From contig DASUFI010000083.1 of the NCBI GenBank assembly GCA_036274635.1, positions 1 through 6,460 on the forward strand: a DNA stretch of 6,460 nt, given 5' to 3'. Of this stretch, positions 1 to 6,460 are shown piece by piece (the first letter of the stretch is position 1; each line of letters opens with the position of its first letter). The notes below the pieces were generated by a model that had not been told where the DNA came from, ran no database searches, and saw nothing but the letters and a program-made list of their open reading frames with translations. The translations under genes were made by a program, and so were the position numbers. This DNA comes from DASUFI01 sp036274635 (GTDB lineage: Bacteria; Planctomycetota; B15-G4).

Positions 1-240
1 CGCGGGGATCTCCTCGTTCAGGCGCTCGGGGTTGAAGTCCGGGAAGCCGCCCGCCGTGCCGTTCAGTCCCAGGCTGGACACGGGGCGCACGGTGTAGGTG
101 AGCGTCGGCCGATCCTCGGGCGGTGGCGGCGCCGGCAGCGAGGCCACGACCGGCAGGCTCTGCACGGCGTAGCTGATGCACGCCGGCGGCGCGGCCGCGA
201 GCAGCAGGAGCGCGGCGAAGGGACGGGACAGGACACGCAT
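1..240 (-). CDS. Exported or lipoprotein-like protein, N-terminal part only
   Basis: The gene starts with ATG at 240 and stays open to the window edge, giving the first 80 residues. A GGAG Shine-Dalgarno sequence sits about 8 nt upstream. The N-terminus is a signal peptide: Arg residues at 2 and 6, then a hydrophobic core FAALLLLAAA at 8-17, then APPAC with Cys at 21. The Cys suggests a lipoprotein, but Pro at -3 is a poor lipobox. Signal peptidase I cleavage after SYA (23-25) is an alternative. A proline-rich linker (PAPPPPEDRP, 36-45) follows, then TLTYTVRPVSSLGLNGTAGG, which may begin a beta-rich domain. I do not recognise the family and the rest lies outside the window. It is co-directional with the Kelch gene upstream, across a 98-bp gap containing hairpins, so cotranscription is uncertain. 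Confidence 0.75.
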   Translation of the reverse strand, partial: MRVLSRPFAALLLLAAAPPACISYAVQSLPVVASLPAPPPPEDRPTLTYTVRPVSSLGLNGTAGGFPDFNPERLNEEIPA

Positions 241-262
241 CGAAGGACTCCGCGGAGCGGGG

Positions 263-297
263 TGCGGCGCGACCGCAAGATACACGGTCGCACCGCA
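263..297 (-). other. 13-bp stem-loop in the leader of the lipoprotein-like gene
   Basis: Arms at 263-275 and 285-297 pair over 13 positions around a 9-nt loop. On the minus-strand transcript 12 pairs are Watson-Crick and one is G-U. The only non-standard pair would be C-A if read on the plus strand, so the structure suits minus-strand RNA. It begins about 41 nt after the Kelch stop codon and ends 22 nt before the ATG at 240, just upstream of that gene's GGAG. No U-tract follows, so it is not a canonical intrinsic terminator. It could be a 3' end stabiliser, a Rho-assisted terminator or a leader structure affecting translation. The structure is visible; the role is inferred. Confidence 0.5.
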
Positions 298-315
298 TGC
301 CCGCTCCGCGGCGGC

Positions 316-330
316 CCGGGCCTTGCCCGG
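316..330 (-). terminator. Short GC hairpin just after the Kelch gene, weak terminator candidate
   Basis: A perfect 6-bp stem (CCGGGC with GCCCGG) around a 3-nt loop lies 8 nt beyond the Kelch stop codon. All pairs are G-C. There is no T-run after it on the minus strand, so termination is only possible, perhaps together with the larger hairpin at 263-297. Confidence 0.3.
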
Positions 331-338
331 CTGAGACG

Positions 339-1673
339 TCAGGGCACGACGACCTGCAGCCCGTTGCTGGCCGCGAAGCCCTTGGGCGCCGTGGCGTCCG
401 GCATCCACGCCTGCGCGACGAAGGAGGTGCCGCCCGGCGTGCCGGCGGGCATCGCGCCGGTCAGCGCCACGCTGCCGAGGAAATCGGCCGCGAGCGGGAG
501 CTGCAGGACCACGGGCACGGGATAGAAGGTGCCGCCCTTGAGCGGCAGCGCGCCCGGGTCGAGCCCGACGAAGAGCGTGACGGGCTTGAAGGGCGCGGTT
601 CCGGTCAGCACGAGGACGAAGCCGGTGGCGCTGCCGGGCAAGAGGTCACCCGAGCCCGCGAGCACCGGGACGCCGAGCGCGCCGCCGAGGCCGCGCCCGA
701 CGGACTTGAAGCCGCCGTCCACGAAGGACCACGTGTCCGACTCGACGAGGCCGTGATCCTGGCCGCCCGCGACCACGATGCGCGCGAGCGACGGCAGATA
801 CGCCATGGCGTGCGCCTCGCGCGGGGGCGGCGCGTGGGGCGGCGTCAGCTCCTCCCACGCGCTGCCGGTCCACGTCCACGTGTCGTTCAGCGGCTCGCCG
901 CCGCTCGCGCCGCCGAAGAGCACCACCTGACCGAGCTGCGGGTCCCAGGCCGCGCGCCCGTCGTAGCGGTTGAGGGGCTGCACGGCCAGCGCCTGCTCCT
1001 GCCAGTCGGTGCCGTCCCACAGCCAGGTGTTCCACGGGTTCACCGAGGCGAGGCCGGCGAAGAGCAGCACCGTGCCGTGCGCCTCGTCCGGCGCGACCGC
1101 GGCGGAGGAGCGCGCCCACGGCGCGTGCGCCGGCGACAGCGCCTGCCACGTCGTTCCGGTCCAGCGCCACGTCTGGCTCTGGTAGAACTGGCCGTCGAAG
1201 CCGCCGTAATCGATGGCGTGCCCCGTCAGCGGATCGGTGAAGAGCATCGGCCCGGTGACCGCCTTGGGCGAGGTGGCCGGCGTGGCCTTGCTCCACGTGC
1301 CCGTGAGACCGTTCCAGAGCCAGGTGTCGCCGAGGTACTTGCCGTCGTAGCCGCCGAAGAGGACCACGCGCTGCGACACCGCGTCCCACGCCATGCTGGC
1401 GGCGGCGCGGGCCGTGGGCCCCACCGGCGAGGTCACGTTCATCCAGCTCGCGCCGTCGAAGGTCCAGGTCTCGGCCTTGTAGTTGTTGTCGTCGTAGCCG
1501 CCGAAGAGCACGACCTTGCCCGACGCGGGGTCGTAGCACGAGGCCATCGCCGAGCGCGCCGGCAGCGCGGGCGAAGGCGAGAGCTGCGTCCAGTCGGACT
1601 GCGCCGGGGCCTGTGCGACGAGGAGAGCCAGCGCGGACAATGTGCCGCGGATGACGGTCGAGGGGCGGACCAT
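339..1673 (-). CDS. Exported Kelch-repeat beta-propeller protein
   Basis: This 444-residue protein has a signal peptide at about 1-25 (Arg at 3 and 9, hydrophobic LSALALLVAQ, cleavage after APA before QSDW). Six Kelch-like units follow with a very regular 48-50 residue period. The double-glycine positions are 58-59, 107-108, 157-158, 206-207 (AG), 254-255 and 303-304, mostly within VVLFGG. Each unit has a downstream Trp pair such as DTWLWNG...TW. These would fold as a propeller, probably for binding rather than catalysis, outside the cytoplasm. Residues 325-444 are a separate Gly/Pro/Val-rich beta module ending in APKGFAASNGLQVVVP, a type I associate with secreted Planctomycetota proteins. 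ATG at 1673 was chosen because the signal peptide begins there; the reading frame extends to 1892 but adds no plausible protein. No strong Shine-Dalgarno is visible. The ligand is unknown. Confidence 0.88.
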   Translation of the reverse strand: MVRPSTVIRGTLSALALLVAQAPAQSDWTQLSPSPALPARSAMASCYDPASGKVVLFGGYDDNNYKAETWTFDGASWMNVTSPVGPTARAAASMAWDAVSQRVVLFGGYDGKYLGDTWLWNGLTGTWSKATPATSPKAVTGPMLFTDPLTGHAIDYGGFDGQFYQSQTWRWTGTTWQALSPAHAPWARSSAAVAPDEAHGTVLLFAGLASVNPWNTWLWDGTDWQEQALAVQPLNRYDGRAAWDPQLGQVVLFGGASGGEPLNDTWTWTGSAWEELTPPHAPPPREAHAMAYLPSLARIVVAGGQDHGLVESDTWSFVDGGFKSVGRGLGGALGVPVLAGSGDLLPGSATGFVLVLTGTAPFKPVTLFVGLDPGALPLKGGTFYPVPVVLQLPLAADFLGSVALTGAMPAGTPGGTSFVAQAWMPDATAPKGFAASNGLQVVVP

Positions 1674-1839
1674 GGCCAGTTTCTCGCAAGGGGGGAAGGC
1701 GCCCGCTCCGGTCCGCAGGCTCCAGGACCACGACAGCATGCCACGCCTCGCGGGCACGTGCGGTTGGCGCACAGTTCCGTCACGCATCCGGCCGATAAGG
1801 CCACAGCGCCATGGGGCGCAGCCGTCACGGAGCCTCGCG
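1674..1839. other. Divergent intergenic region
   Basis: These 166 bases separate the start of the Kelch gene on the minus strand from the small membrane protein on the plus strand, so promoters in both directions are expected here. I could not find a convincing -35/-10 pair. TTGGCG at 1764-1769 and GATAAG at 1794-1799 are separated by 24 nt, too far for a standard sigma-70 promoter. An 8-bp palindrome GCACGTGC lies at 1754-1761, but CACGTG also occurs inside genes here, so it carries little weight. No RNA gene is evident. Confidence 0.5.
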
Positions 1840-2052
1840 ATGGACATGTTCGGCAGCGGACCTGTTTTCGTCATGGGTCTGGTGCTCGGCACCGTCGGGC
1901 TCGGCTACTTCATGTACGGGAAGAAGGCGCAGAAGGCGCTACCGCTCGCGTGCGGCCTAGGGCTCATGCTGGTGCCGTACTTCGTGTCCGACATGACGTG
2001 GCTGATCGTGGCGGGATCGGCCCTCGGCGCCGCGCCGTGGCTCGTGCGCTGA
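1840..2052 (+). CDS. Small multi-pass membrane protein, 70 residues
   Basis: The protein is almost entirely hydrophobic. Segments at about 8-25 (PVFVMGLVLGTVGLGYFM), 34-49 (LPLACGLGLMLVPYFV) and 53-68 could cross the inner membrane. A basic loop GKKAQK (27-32) between the first two is likely cytoplasmic. The pattern GLGYFMYGKK..., PL.CGL.LM..PYFVS and final PWLVR matches a widespread family of about 65-70 residues often labelled 'amino acid transport protein' in databases. That label is not experimentally supported as far as I know, so I leave the function open. ATG at 1840 is preferred because GGAG at 1829-1832 is 7 nt upstream; ATG at 1846 would be 13 nt away. The frame is open to 1642, but the extra residues are Arg/Pro-rich and look non-coding. 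The desaturase starts 76 bp downstream. Confidence 0.82.
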   Translation: MDMFGSGPVFVMGLVLGTVGLGYFMYGKKAQKALPLACGLGLMLVPYFVSDMTWLIVAGSALGAAPWLVR

Positions 2053-2128
2053 TTCACGTGGTTTCAGGCACCTCGATCGCTAAAGTGGCGAAGGCACGTT
2101 CGGTTCTACCCCCTGTTGCTGGTGATCC

Positions 2129-3016
2129 TTGACCACGACCCTGCTCCCGGACCTGCGCCTCGAGCGCCATCCCCTGCCCGTCCTGCGCCCGCGGGAGTCC
2201 CCGATCCCGGAGCCGTGGAAGCGCTCGTGGTTCTACTGCGCGCCGGGTGAGGTCGCGACGCTGGGCTGGGTCGTGATGCTGCACGTGGCCACGGCGGTCG
2301 GACTGATCCTGCTGCCGCTGCCGAGCTGGCCGGTCGTGCTGGCCTCGCTCGGGCTGGCCGCGCTGGGCGGCCTCGGCACCACCGTCTGCTACCACCGCGC
2401 CCACGCGCACCGCGGCGTGCGCCTGCACCCGGTGGCGGACCACGTGCTCATCTTCTTCGCCATGTTCAACGGCTCCGGCACGCCGCGCACCTGGGTGGCG
2501 AACCACCGCCTGCACCACGCCACCAGCGATACCGACGAGGACATCTCCGCGCCGGCGCGCGGCTTCTGGTGGGCGCACCTGCGCTGGCTGTGGCAGGCGG
2601 GGCAGGCGCCCACGGCGCGCTACTGCCCCGACCTCGAGCGGCCGAGCTACCGCGTCTGGGGCCGGCTGCAGGTGCCCATCCTCGCGCTGTCCTTCTTCGG
2701 CGGCCTCGCCTTGGGTCCGGTCGCCTGGCTGTGGCTGGGCCCGCTGCGCCTGCTGCTCTCGCTGCACGGCCAGTGCACGGTGAACAGCATCTGCCATCTC
2801 GGCGAGCCCTCCGAGCGCGGTGGCAGCAGCCGCAACGTGTGGTGGCTCGCGCCCTTCCTCCTGCTTCAGGGCGAGAACTGGCACCGCAACCACCACGAGG
2901 AGCCGAACAACCCGCGTCTCGGGCGCGGCCTCGCGCAGATCGACCTCGGCTGGTGGTCCGTGTGCGTGCTGCGCCGGCTGGGCCTCGCGCGGATGCGGGG
3001 CAGCGCACCGCGCTGA
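2129..3016 (+). CDS. Membrane fatty-acid (acyl-CoA type) desaturase
   Basis: This 295-residue protein is a di-iron integral membrane desaturase of the delta-9/stearoyl-CoA type. It would introduce a double bond into acyl chains using O2 and an electron donor, lowering membrane lipid order. All three histidine boxes are present: HRAHAH (89-94), HRLHH (126-130) and HRNHH (252-256). The extra NSICH motif at 219-223 supplies a further likely iron ligand, as NSAAH does in animal enzymes. Typical flanking residues are also present, such as GTPRTWVANHRLHH, DTDEDI and RGFWWAH (144-150). Hydrophobic segments lie at about 43-62, 66-86, 180-204 and 206-213. The start appears to be TTG at 2129: an in-frame stop lies at 2123-2125 and the next in-frame ATG is at residue 50, inside the first membrane segment. 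GGTGA at 2121-2125 is a weak, close ribosome site. TAAAGT at 2081-2086 could be a -10 element. The protein is of near-usual length for bacterial members, and no fused cytochrome b5 or reductase is seen. Confidence 0.93.
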   Translation: MTTTLLPDLRLERHPLPVLRPRESPIPEPWKRSWFYCAPGEVATLGWVVMLHVATAVGLILLPLPSWPVVLASLGLAALGGLGTTVCYHRAHAHRGVRLHPVADHVLIFFAMFNGSGTPRTWVANHRLHHATSDTDEDISAPARGFWWAHLRWLWQAGQAPTARYCPDLERPSYRVWGRLQVPILALSFFGGLALGPVAWLWLGPLRLLLSLHGQCTVNSICHLGEPSERGGSSRNVWWLAPFLLLQGENWHRNHHEEPNNPRLGRGLAQIDLGWWSVCVLRRLGLARMRGSAPR

Positions 3017-3109
3017 GCGCGCGTCGAGTCCGCCGGCCGCCGCGTGCCTTGCCCGCGCGCGCCGGACGGACGTAAGGTGATGCTCCTCGCCTCGGGTGCG
3101 GAGCGCTCC

Positions 3110-4276
3110 ATGTCCAGGTCGCGCGTCGGCGCAGCGTGTGCCCGGCCCGCTGCTCGAGGAGCTTCTGCCTTGCTGGCGCTGCTGCTCGTCGCCCTCGGCG
3201 CGCACGCGCAGGAACCCGCGCTGCCACCCGCGCCGCCGCTCGCGATCGTGGGCGCCACCGTCGTGCCCATGGATCGCGCCGGCTCCCTGGCCGATCAGAC
3301 GGTGCTGGTCGCGGACGGCCGGATCACCGCCCTGGGCCCCTCCGACAAGGTGTCCGTGCCGGCCGGCGCCACGGTCATCGACGGTCACGGCCGCTGGATC
3401 ATGCCCGGCCTGGTCGACATGCACGTGCACTCGTGGTTCGAGTCGGAGCTGACGCTCGACCTCGCCAACGGCGTCACGACCATCCGCAACATGTTCGGCT
3501 CGCCGCTGCAGGTGCAGTGGCGCGACGAGATCGCCGCGGGCACGCGGCTCGGGCCCTCGATCGTCACCGCCGGGCCCATCGTGGACGGCTCGCCGCCCGT
3601 CTGGCCCGGCAGCCTCGTCGTCCTCACGGCCGAAGACGCGCGCAACGCGGTGCAGGCGCACGTCGACGGCCACTACGACTTCGTCAAGGTCTACGACCGC
3701 CTCACGCCCGAGGCCTACGACGCGGTCCTCGCGGCGGCCAAGGCCGCGGGTCCGTTCATGCTCTCGGTGTGGAGGCAGTCGGCCGCGCGCCCGCCTGAGA
3801 TGGCCGAGGCCGCGCGCGCCGGCCTGCCGGTGCGCGAGGCGCTGCTGCGTGCGCTGCACGTCGCCGGCGCACCACTGCTGCTGGGCACCGACTGCGGCAA
3901 CGCCTGGGTCGTGGCCGGCTTCGCGGTACACGAGGAGCTGGCCAACCTCGTCGCCTGCGGCCTCACGCCCGCGGAGGCCCTGCGCGCCGCCACGCGCACG
4001 CCGGCCGAGTGCCTGCGCGCCACGGGCGAGTTCGGCGCCGTCGCGCCTGGCCTGCGCGCGGACCTGCTGCTGCTCGCAGCCGATCCGTTGCTGGACGTGG
4101 CCAACGCGCAGAAGCGCGTGGGCCTGGTCGTGCGCGGGCGCTGGCTGCCCGAGTCGGAGCTGCAGGCGCGACTGGCCGCGGTGGCCACGGAGACCGTGGC
4201 GGCGCCCGCCGCGAAGCCCGCCGGCGAGCCCGCCGGCGAAGCCGCCGAGGCCGAGCCCGCTGCGGGTCCCAGGTAG
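3110..4276 (+). CDS. Exported amidohydrolase-family protein with an incomplete metal site
   Basis: The protein has 388 residues. ATG at 3110 has GGAG 6 nt upstream and begins a signal peptide: basic residues to 16, hydrophobic ALLALLLVALGA, cleavage after AHA (33). An upstream GTG (3044) and ATG (3080) are in frame but less suitable. The N-terminal beta-sandwich part reads AIVGATVVPMD...VLVADGRITALGP, then PGLVDMHVH with HxH at 105/107. FVKVYDRLTPEAY carries Lys193, the likely bridging carboxylated Lys, and LLLGTD carries Asp261. HEELANLVACGLTPAEALRAATRTPAE and GxxADLLLLAADPL...VVRGRWL complete the usual C-terminus. Relatives of the imidazolonepropionase-like group have two more metal-binding histidines between the Lys and the Asp. 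Here only 67 residues separate them, and the sole histidine (250) is in the wrong context. The enzyme may therefore be inactive. An Ala/Pro/Glu-rich tail (361-388) includes a duplicated 12-bp unit. Substrate unknown. Confidence 0.88.
   Translation: MSRSRVGAACARPAARGASALLALLLVALGAHAQEPALPPAPPLAIVGATVVPMDRAGSLADQTVLVADGRITALGPSDKVSVPAGATVIDGHGRWIMPGLVDMHVHSWFESELTLDLANGVTTIRNMFGSPLQVQWRDEIAAGTRLGPSIVTAGPIVDGSPPVWPGSLVVLTAEDARNAVQAHVDGHYDFVKVYDRLTPEAYDAVLAAAKAAGPFMLSVWRQSAARPPEMAEAARAGLPVREALLRALHVAGAPLLLGTDCGNAWVVAGFAVHEELANLVACGLTPAEALRAATRTPAECLRATGEFGAVAPGLRADLLLLAADPLLDVANAQKRVGLVVRGRWLPESELQARLAAVATETVAAPAAKPAGEPAGEAAEAEPAAGPR
4216..4239 (+). repeat. Two tandem copies of a 12-bp unit
   Basis: GCCCGCCGGCGA occurs twice head to tail in the end of the amidohydrolase gene and encodes part of the PAGEPAGEA tail. 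The repeat is in frame (12 bp, four codons), so copy-number change would lengthen or shorten a disordered tail without a frameshift. Confidence 0.7.
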
Positions 4277-4299
4277 AGCGGCGCTCCCCGCGACCGCTG

Positions 4300-4305
4300 T
4301 ATCCT
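4300..4305 (+). promoter_or_regulatory. Possible -10 element for the DinB gene
   Basis: TATCCT lies 26 nt before the DinB ATG in a 55-bp gap and fits the loose TAnnnT pattern of -10 elements in GC-rich genomes. No -35 match is visible at the expected distance. The same core in the form TGTATCTTG occurs on the minus strand at 276-284, ahead of the lipoprotein-like gene. It is weak evidence; the gene may simply be read through from the amidohydrolase. Confidence 0.22.
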
Positions 4306-4331
4306 GCTCGCCTCGTCCCCGGGAGCCCCGC

Positions 4332-4841
4332 ATGCCGCTGCGCGACCTCCTCCTGCCCGAGTGGGACGCCGAGTGCGCCTCCACGCGCCGCGTCCTCGAC
4401 CGCCTGCCCGAGGACCGCTACGCCTGGAAGCCGCACGCGAAATCCACGCCCGCCAGCGAGCTCGCCGGCCACCTGGTCGACCTCGCGGGCTTCGCCGAGC
4501 TCACGCTGACGCGCGACGCCCTCGATCTCGCGCCGCAGGGAGCGCCGCCCTTCCAGGAGATGCAGCCGCGCAACCGCGCCGAGCTGCTGGCGCGCTTCGA
4601 CGCGGCGCGCGACGCGACGCACGCCGCGCTGGCGGGCACCGACGACGACGGCCTCCGCCAGCCGTGGTCGCTGCTGCTGGGCGGCAAGGTCTTCCGCAGC
4701 TGGACCCGCTACAGCGCGCTGCGGGGCTTCGTGATGAACCACTCCGTCCACCACCGCGCGCAGCTCGCGGTCTACCTGCGCCTCATGGACGTGGCCGTGC
4801 CCTCGATCTACGGCCCGACGGCCGACGAGCCGCACACGTGA
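4332..4841 (+). CDS. DinB-family four-helix-bundle protein
   Basis: This 169-residue protein matches the DinB/YfiT-like metalloenzyme fold in length and pattern. The metal-binding triad is recognisable: His47 in ELAGHLVDL near the start of helix 2, and His137 and His141 in FVMNHSVHHRAQLAVYLRL. The conserved end VAVPSIYGPTADE (154-166) is typical. Members of this superfamily include mycothiol- or bacillithiol-dependent transferases, and many are uncharacterised; the name comes from a DNA-damage-inducible gene of Bacillus. No membrane segment or signal peptide is present, so it should be cytoplasmic. ATG at 4332 has a strong GGGAG 6 nt upstream. Its stop codon overlaps the start of the YjbR-family gene, so the two are almost certainly co-translated. 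The substrate cannot be told from sequence. Confidence 0.92.
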   Translation: MPLRDLLLPEWDAECASTRRVLDRLPEDRYAWKPHAKSTPASELAGHLVDLAGFAELTLTRDALDLAPQGAPPFQEMQPRNRAELLARFDAARDATHAALAGTDDDGLRQPWSLLLGGKVFRSWTRYSALRGFVMNHSVHHRAQLAVYLRLMDVAVPSIYGPTADEPHT

Positions 4842-5299
4842 GCCACGCCGAGGCCCGCCCGCCCACCGCCGCCGCGCGCCGCCTGTGCGAGGCGCTGCGT
4901 GCGCACGCCTTCACCTTCCCGGAGACCCACGAGGACCACCCCTGGGGCGAGATCGCGCTCAAGGTGCGCGGCAAGGTCTTCGTCTTCCTGGGCGCGGACG
5001 GGGACACGGTCAGCTTCTCGGTGAAGCTGCCGCAGTCGGCGGACGCCGCGCTCTCCCTGCCCGGCACGCAGCCGACGCCCTACGGCCTCGGCAAGAGCGG
5101 CTGGGTCAGCGTGCAGGTCGGACCGAAGTCGAGGCTGCCGCGGGAACTGCTCGAGGCGTGGATCACCGAGAGCTGGACGGCCATCGCGCCCAAGACGCTG
5201 GCGAAGGCCCGGGCCGCGGGCGCGACGGTGCCGGCGCGCAGGGCCGGCGACGCGACGGCCCGCCGCCAGCCGGGCCGGCGGCGCGCGAGCCGAAACTGA
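4838..5299 (+). CDS. MmcQ/YjbR-family protein with a basic C-terminal tail
   Basis: The start is GTG at 4838, overlapping the DinB stop in GTGA, which gives 153 residues; the frame is open further upstream but that part lies antiparallel to sense in the DinB gene. The central region holds the MmcQ/YjbR signature: FPETHEDHPWGEIALKVRGKVFVFL (27-51, Trp36 and Gly37), FSVKLP (60-65), and YGLGKSGWVSVQV (82-94). The end reads LLEAWITESWTAIAPKTLAK (104-123). This family has a CyaY-like or double-wing fold and is annotated as possibly DNA-binding, without a firmly established function. Usual members are about 115-125 residues. Here an extra tail at 133-153 is strongly basic (RR...ARRQPGRRRASR), which could contact nucleic acid. 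Tight coupling to a DinB gene suggests a shared process, which is inference. Confidence 0.9.
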   Translation: MSHAEARPPTAAARRLCEALRAHAFTFPETHEDHPWGEIALKVRGKVFVFLGADGDTVSFSVKLPQSADAALSLPGTQPTPYGLGKSGWVSVQVGPKSRLPRELLEAWITESWTAIAPKTLAKARAAGATVPARRAGDATARRQPGRRRASRN

Positions 5300-5467
5300 G
5301 CTCTGCGCCGCCGCGTCGTCGTGGCTTTCATGTCGTCCCCGCGCCGATGTTATTCGTGGAGGGGCGCCGCCGCTGGGGCGGATTCCAGCATTCGCCGCAT
5401 GGATCGGGATAATCGCGCCCGGCACTGACCTCACCAGTCGACTCCGTCGATTCCGGGGGACTCCGAC
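5300..5467. other. Intergenic region before the HAMP gene
   Basis: These 168 bases hold no supportable gene. A 32-codon frame from ATG at 5330 lacks a ribosome site and looks random. A 5-bp CCGCC/GGCGG hairpin at 5367-5381 has no T-run after it. An 8-bp palindrome AGTCGACT lies at 5436-5443, and GACTCCG occurs twice near the HAMP start. A good -10-like hexamer lies at 5408-5413. Confidence 0.5.
5408..5413 (+). promoter_or_regulatory. Possible -10 element for the HAMP gene
   Basis: GATAAT matches the sigma-70 -10 consensus at five of six bases in an otherwise GC-rich stretch and lies 54 nt before the HAMP ATG. The region 16-19 nt further upstream has only a poor -35 match (TTCCAG at 5383-5388, 19-nt spacer), so the assignment is tentative. 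Confidence 0.3.

Positions 5468-6460
<993 letters not shown>

Noticed and set aside
1754..2060. CACGTG palindromes in two intergenic regions (1755-1760 and 2055-2060)
   Set aside because: The hexamer also occurs inside genes in this window, so there is no sign of a specific operator.
297..2132. A 611-codon plus-strand open frame opposite the Kelch gene
   Set aside because: Low-complexity Arg/Gly/Ala translation; the minus strand has regular Kelch repeats and a signal peptide.
3029..3070. Imperfect 9-bp hairpin with a 23-nt loop between the desaturase and amidohydrolase genes
   Set aside because: It has a bulged A, a long loop and no T-run; such pairings arise easily at this GC content.
2054..4384. 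A 776-codon minus-strand open frame across the desaturase and amidohydrolase genes
   Set aside because: Its translation is Arg/Ala/Gly/His-rich with no domains, while the plus strand encodes two clear protein families. It is a by-product of high GC at third codon positions.
5330..5428. A 32-codon plus-strand frame between the YjbR and HAMP genes
   Set aside because: No ribosome site, arginine-rich random-looking product, and no hydrophobic or other recognisable feature.
5436..5443. AGTCGACT palindrome before the HAMP gene as a regulator site
   Set aside because: A single 8-bp palindrome with no second copy elsewhere is not enough to call an operator.

Overview
This 6.46 kb window is very GC-rich chromosomal DNA, about 70% or more by eye, from a bacterium outside the usual model groups. 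The best lineage clue is a secreted Kelch-repeat protein whose C-terminal extension, ending in an 'APKG..ASNGLQ' motif, resembles proteins common in Planctomycetota. That assignment is from memory and no search was run. The strong third-position GC bias creates long antisense ORFs, which I left out.

Layout: two genes lie on the minus strand at the left. They are a partial exported or lipoprotein-like gene (1-240, running off the left edge) and a 444-residue exported Kelch-type beta-propeller protein (339-1673). The gap between them carries two hairpins. A 166-bp divergent intergenic region follows. Six genes on the plus strand come next: a 70-residue multi-pass membrane protein (1840-2052), a membrane fatty-acid desaturase with a TTG start (2129-3016), an exported amidohydrolase-family protein (3110-4276), a DinB-family protein (4332-4841), a MmcQ/YjbR-family protein overlapping it by 4 bp (4838-5299), and the N-terminal 331 residues of a soluble poly-HAMP sensor kinase-type protein (5468 to the right edge).

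The genes do not form one obvious pathway. Two small linkages are visible. The DinB and YjbR genes are translationally coupled by a GTGA overlap. The small membrane protein and the desaturase both concern the membrane and are 76 bp apart, but a functional link is only a guess.

The most notable point is that the amidohydrolase keeps the HxH, Lys and Asp metal-site positions but lacks the segment that should carry the two central metal-binding histidines. It may be a degenerate enzyme, a pseudoenzyme or an assembly collapse. The hairpins near 263-330 and the in-phase 276-bp HAMP repeats are the other structures worth attention. I found no tRNA, rRNA, CRISPR array, insertion sequence or clear undescribed multi-gene system.
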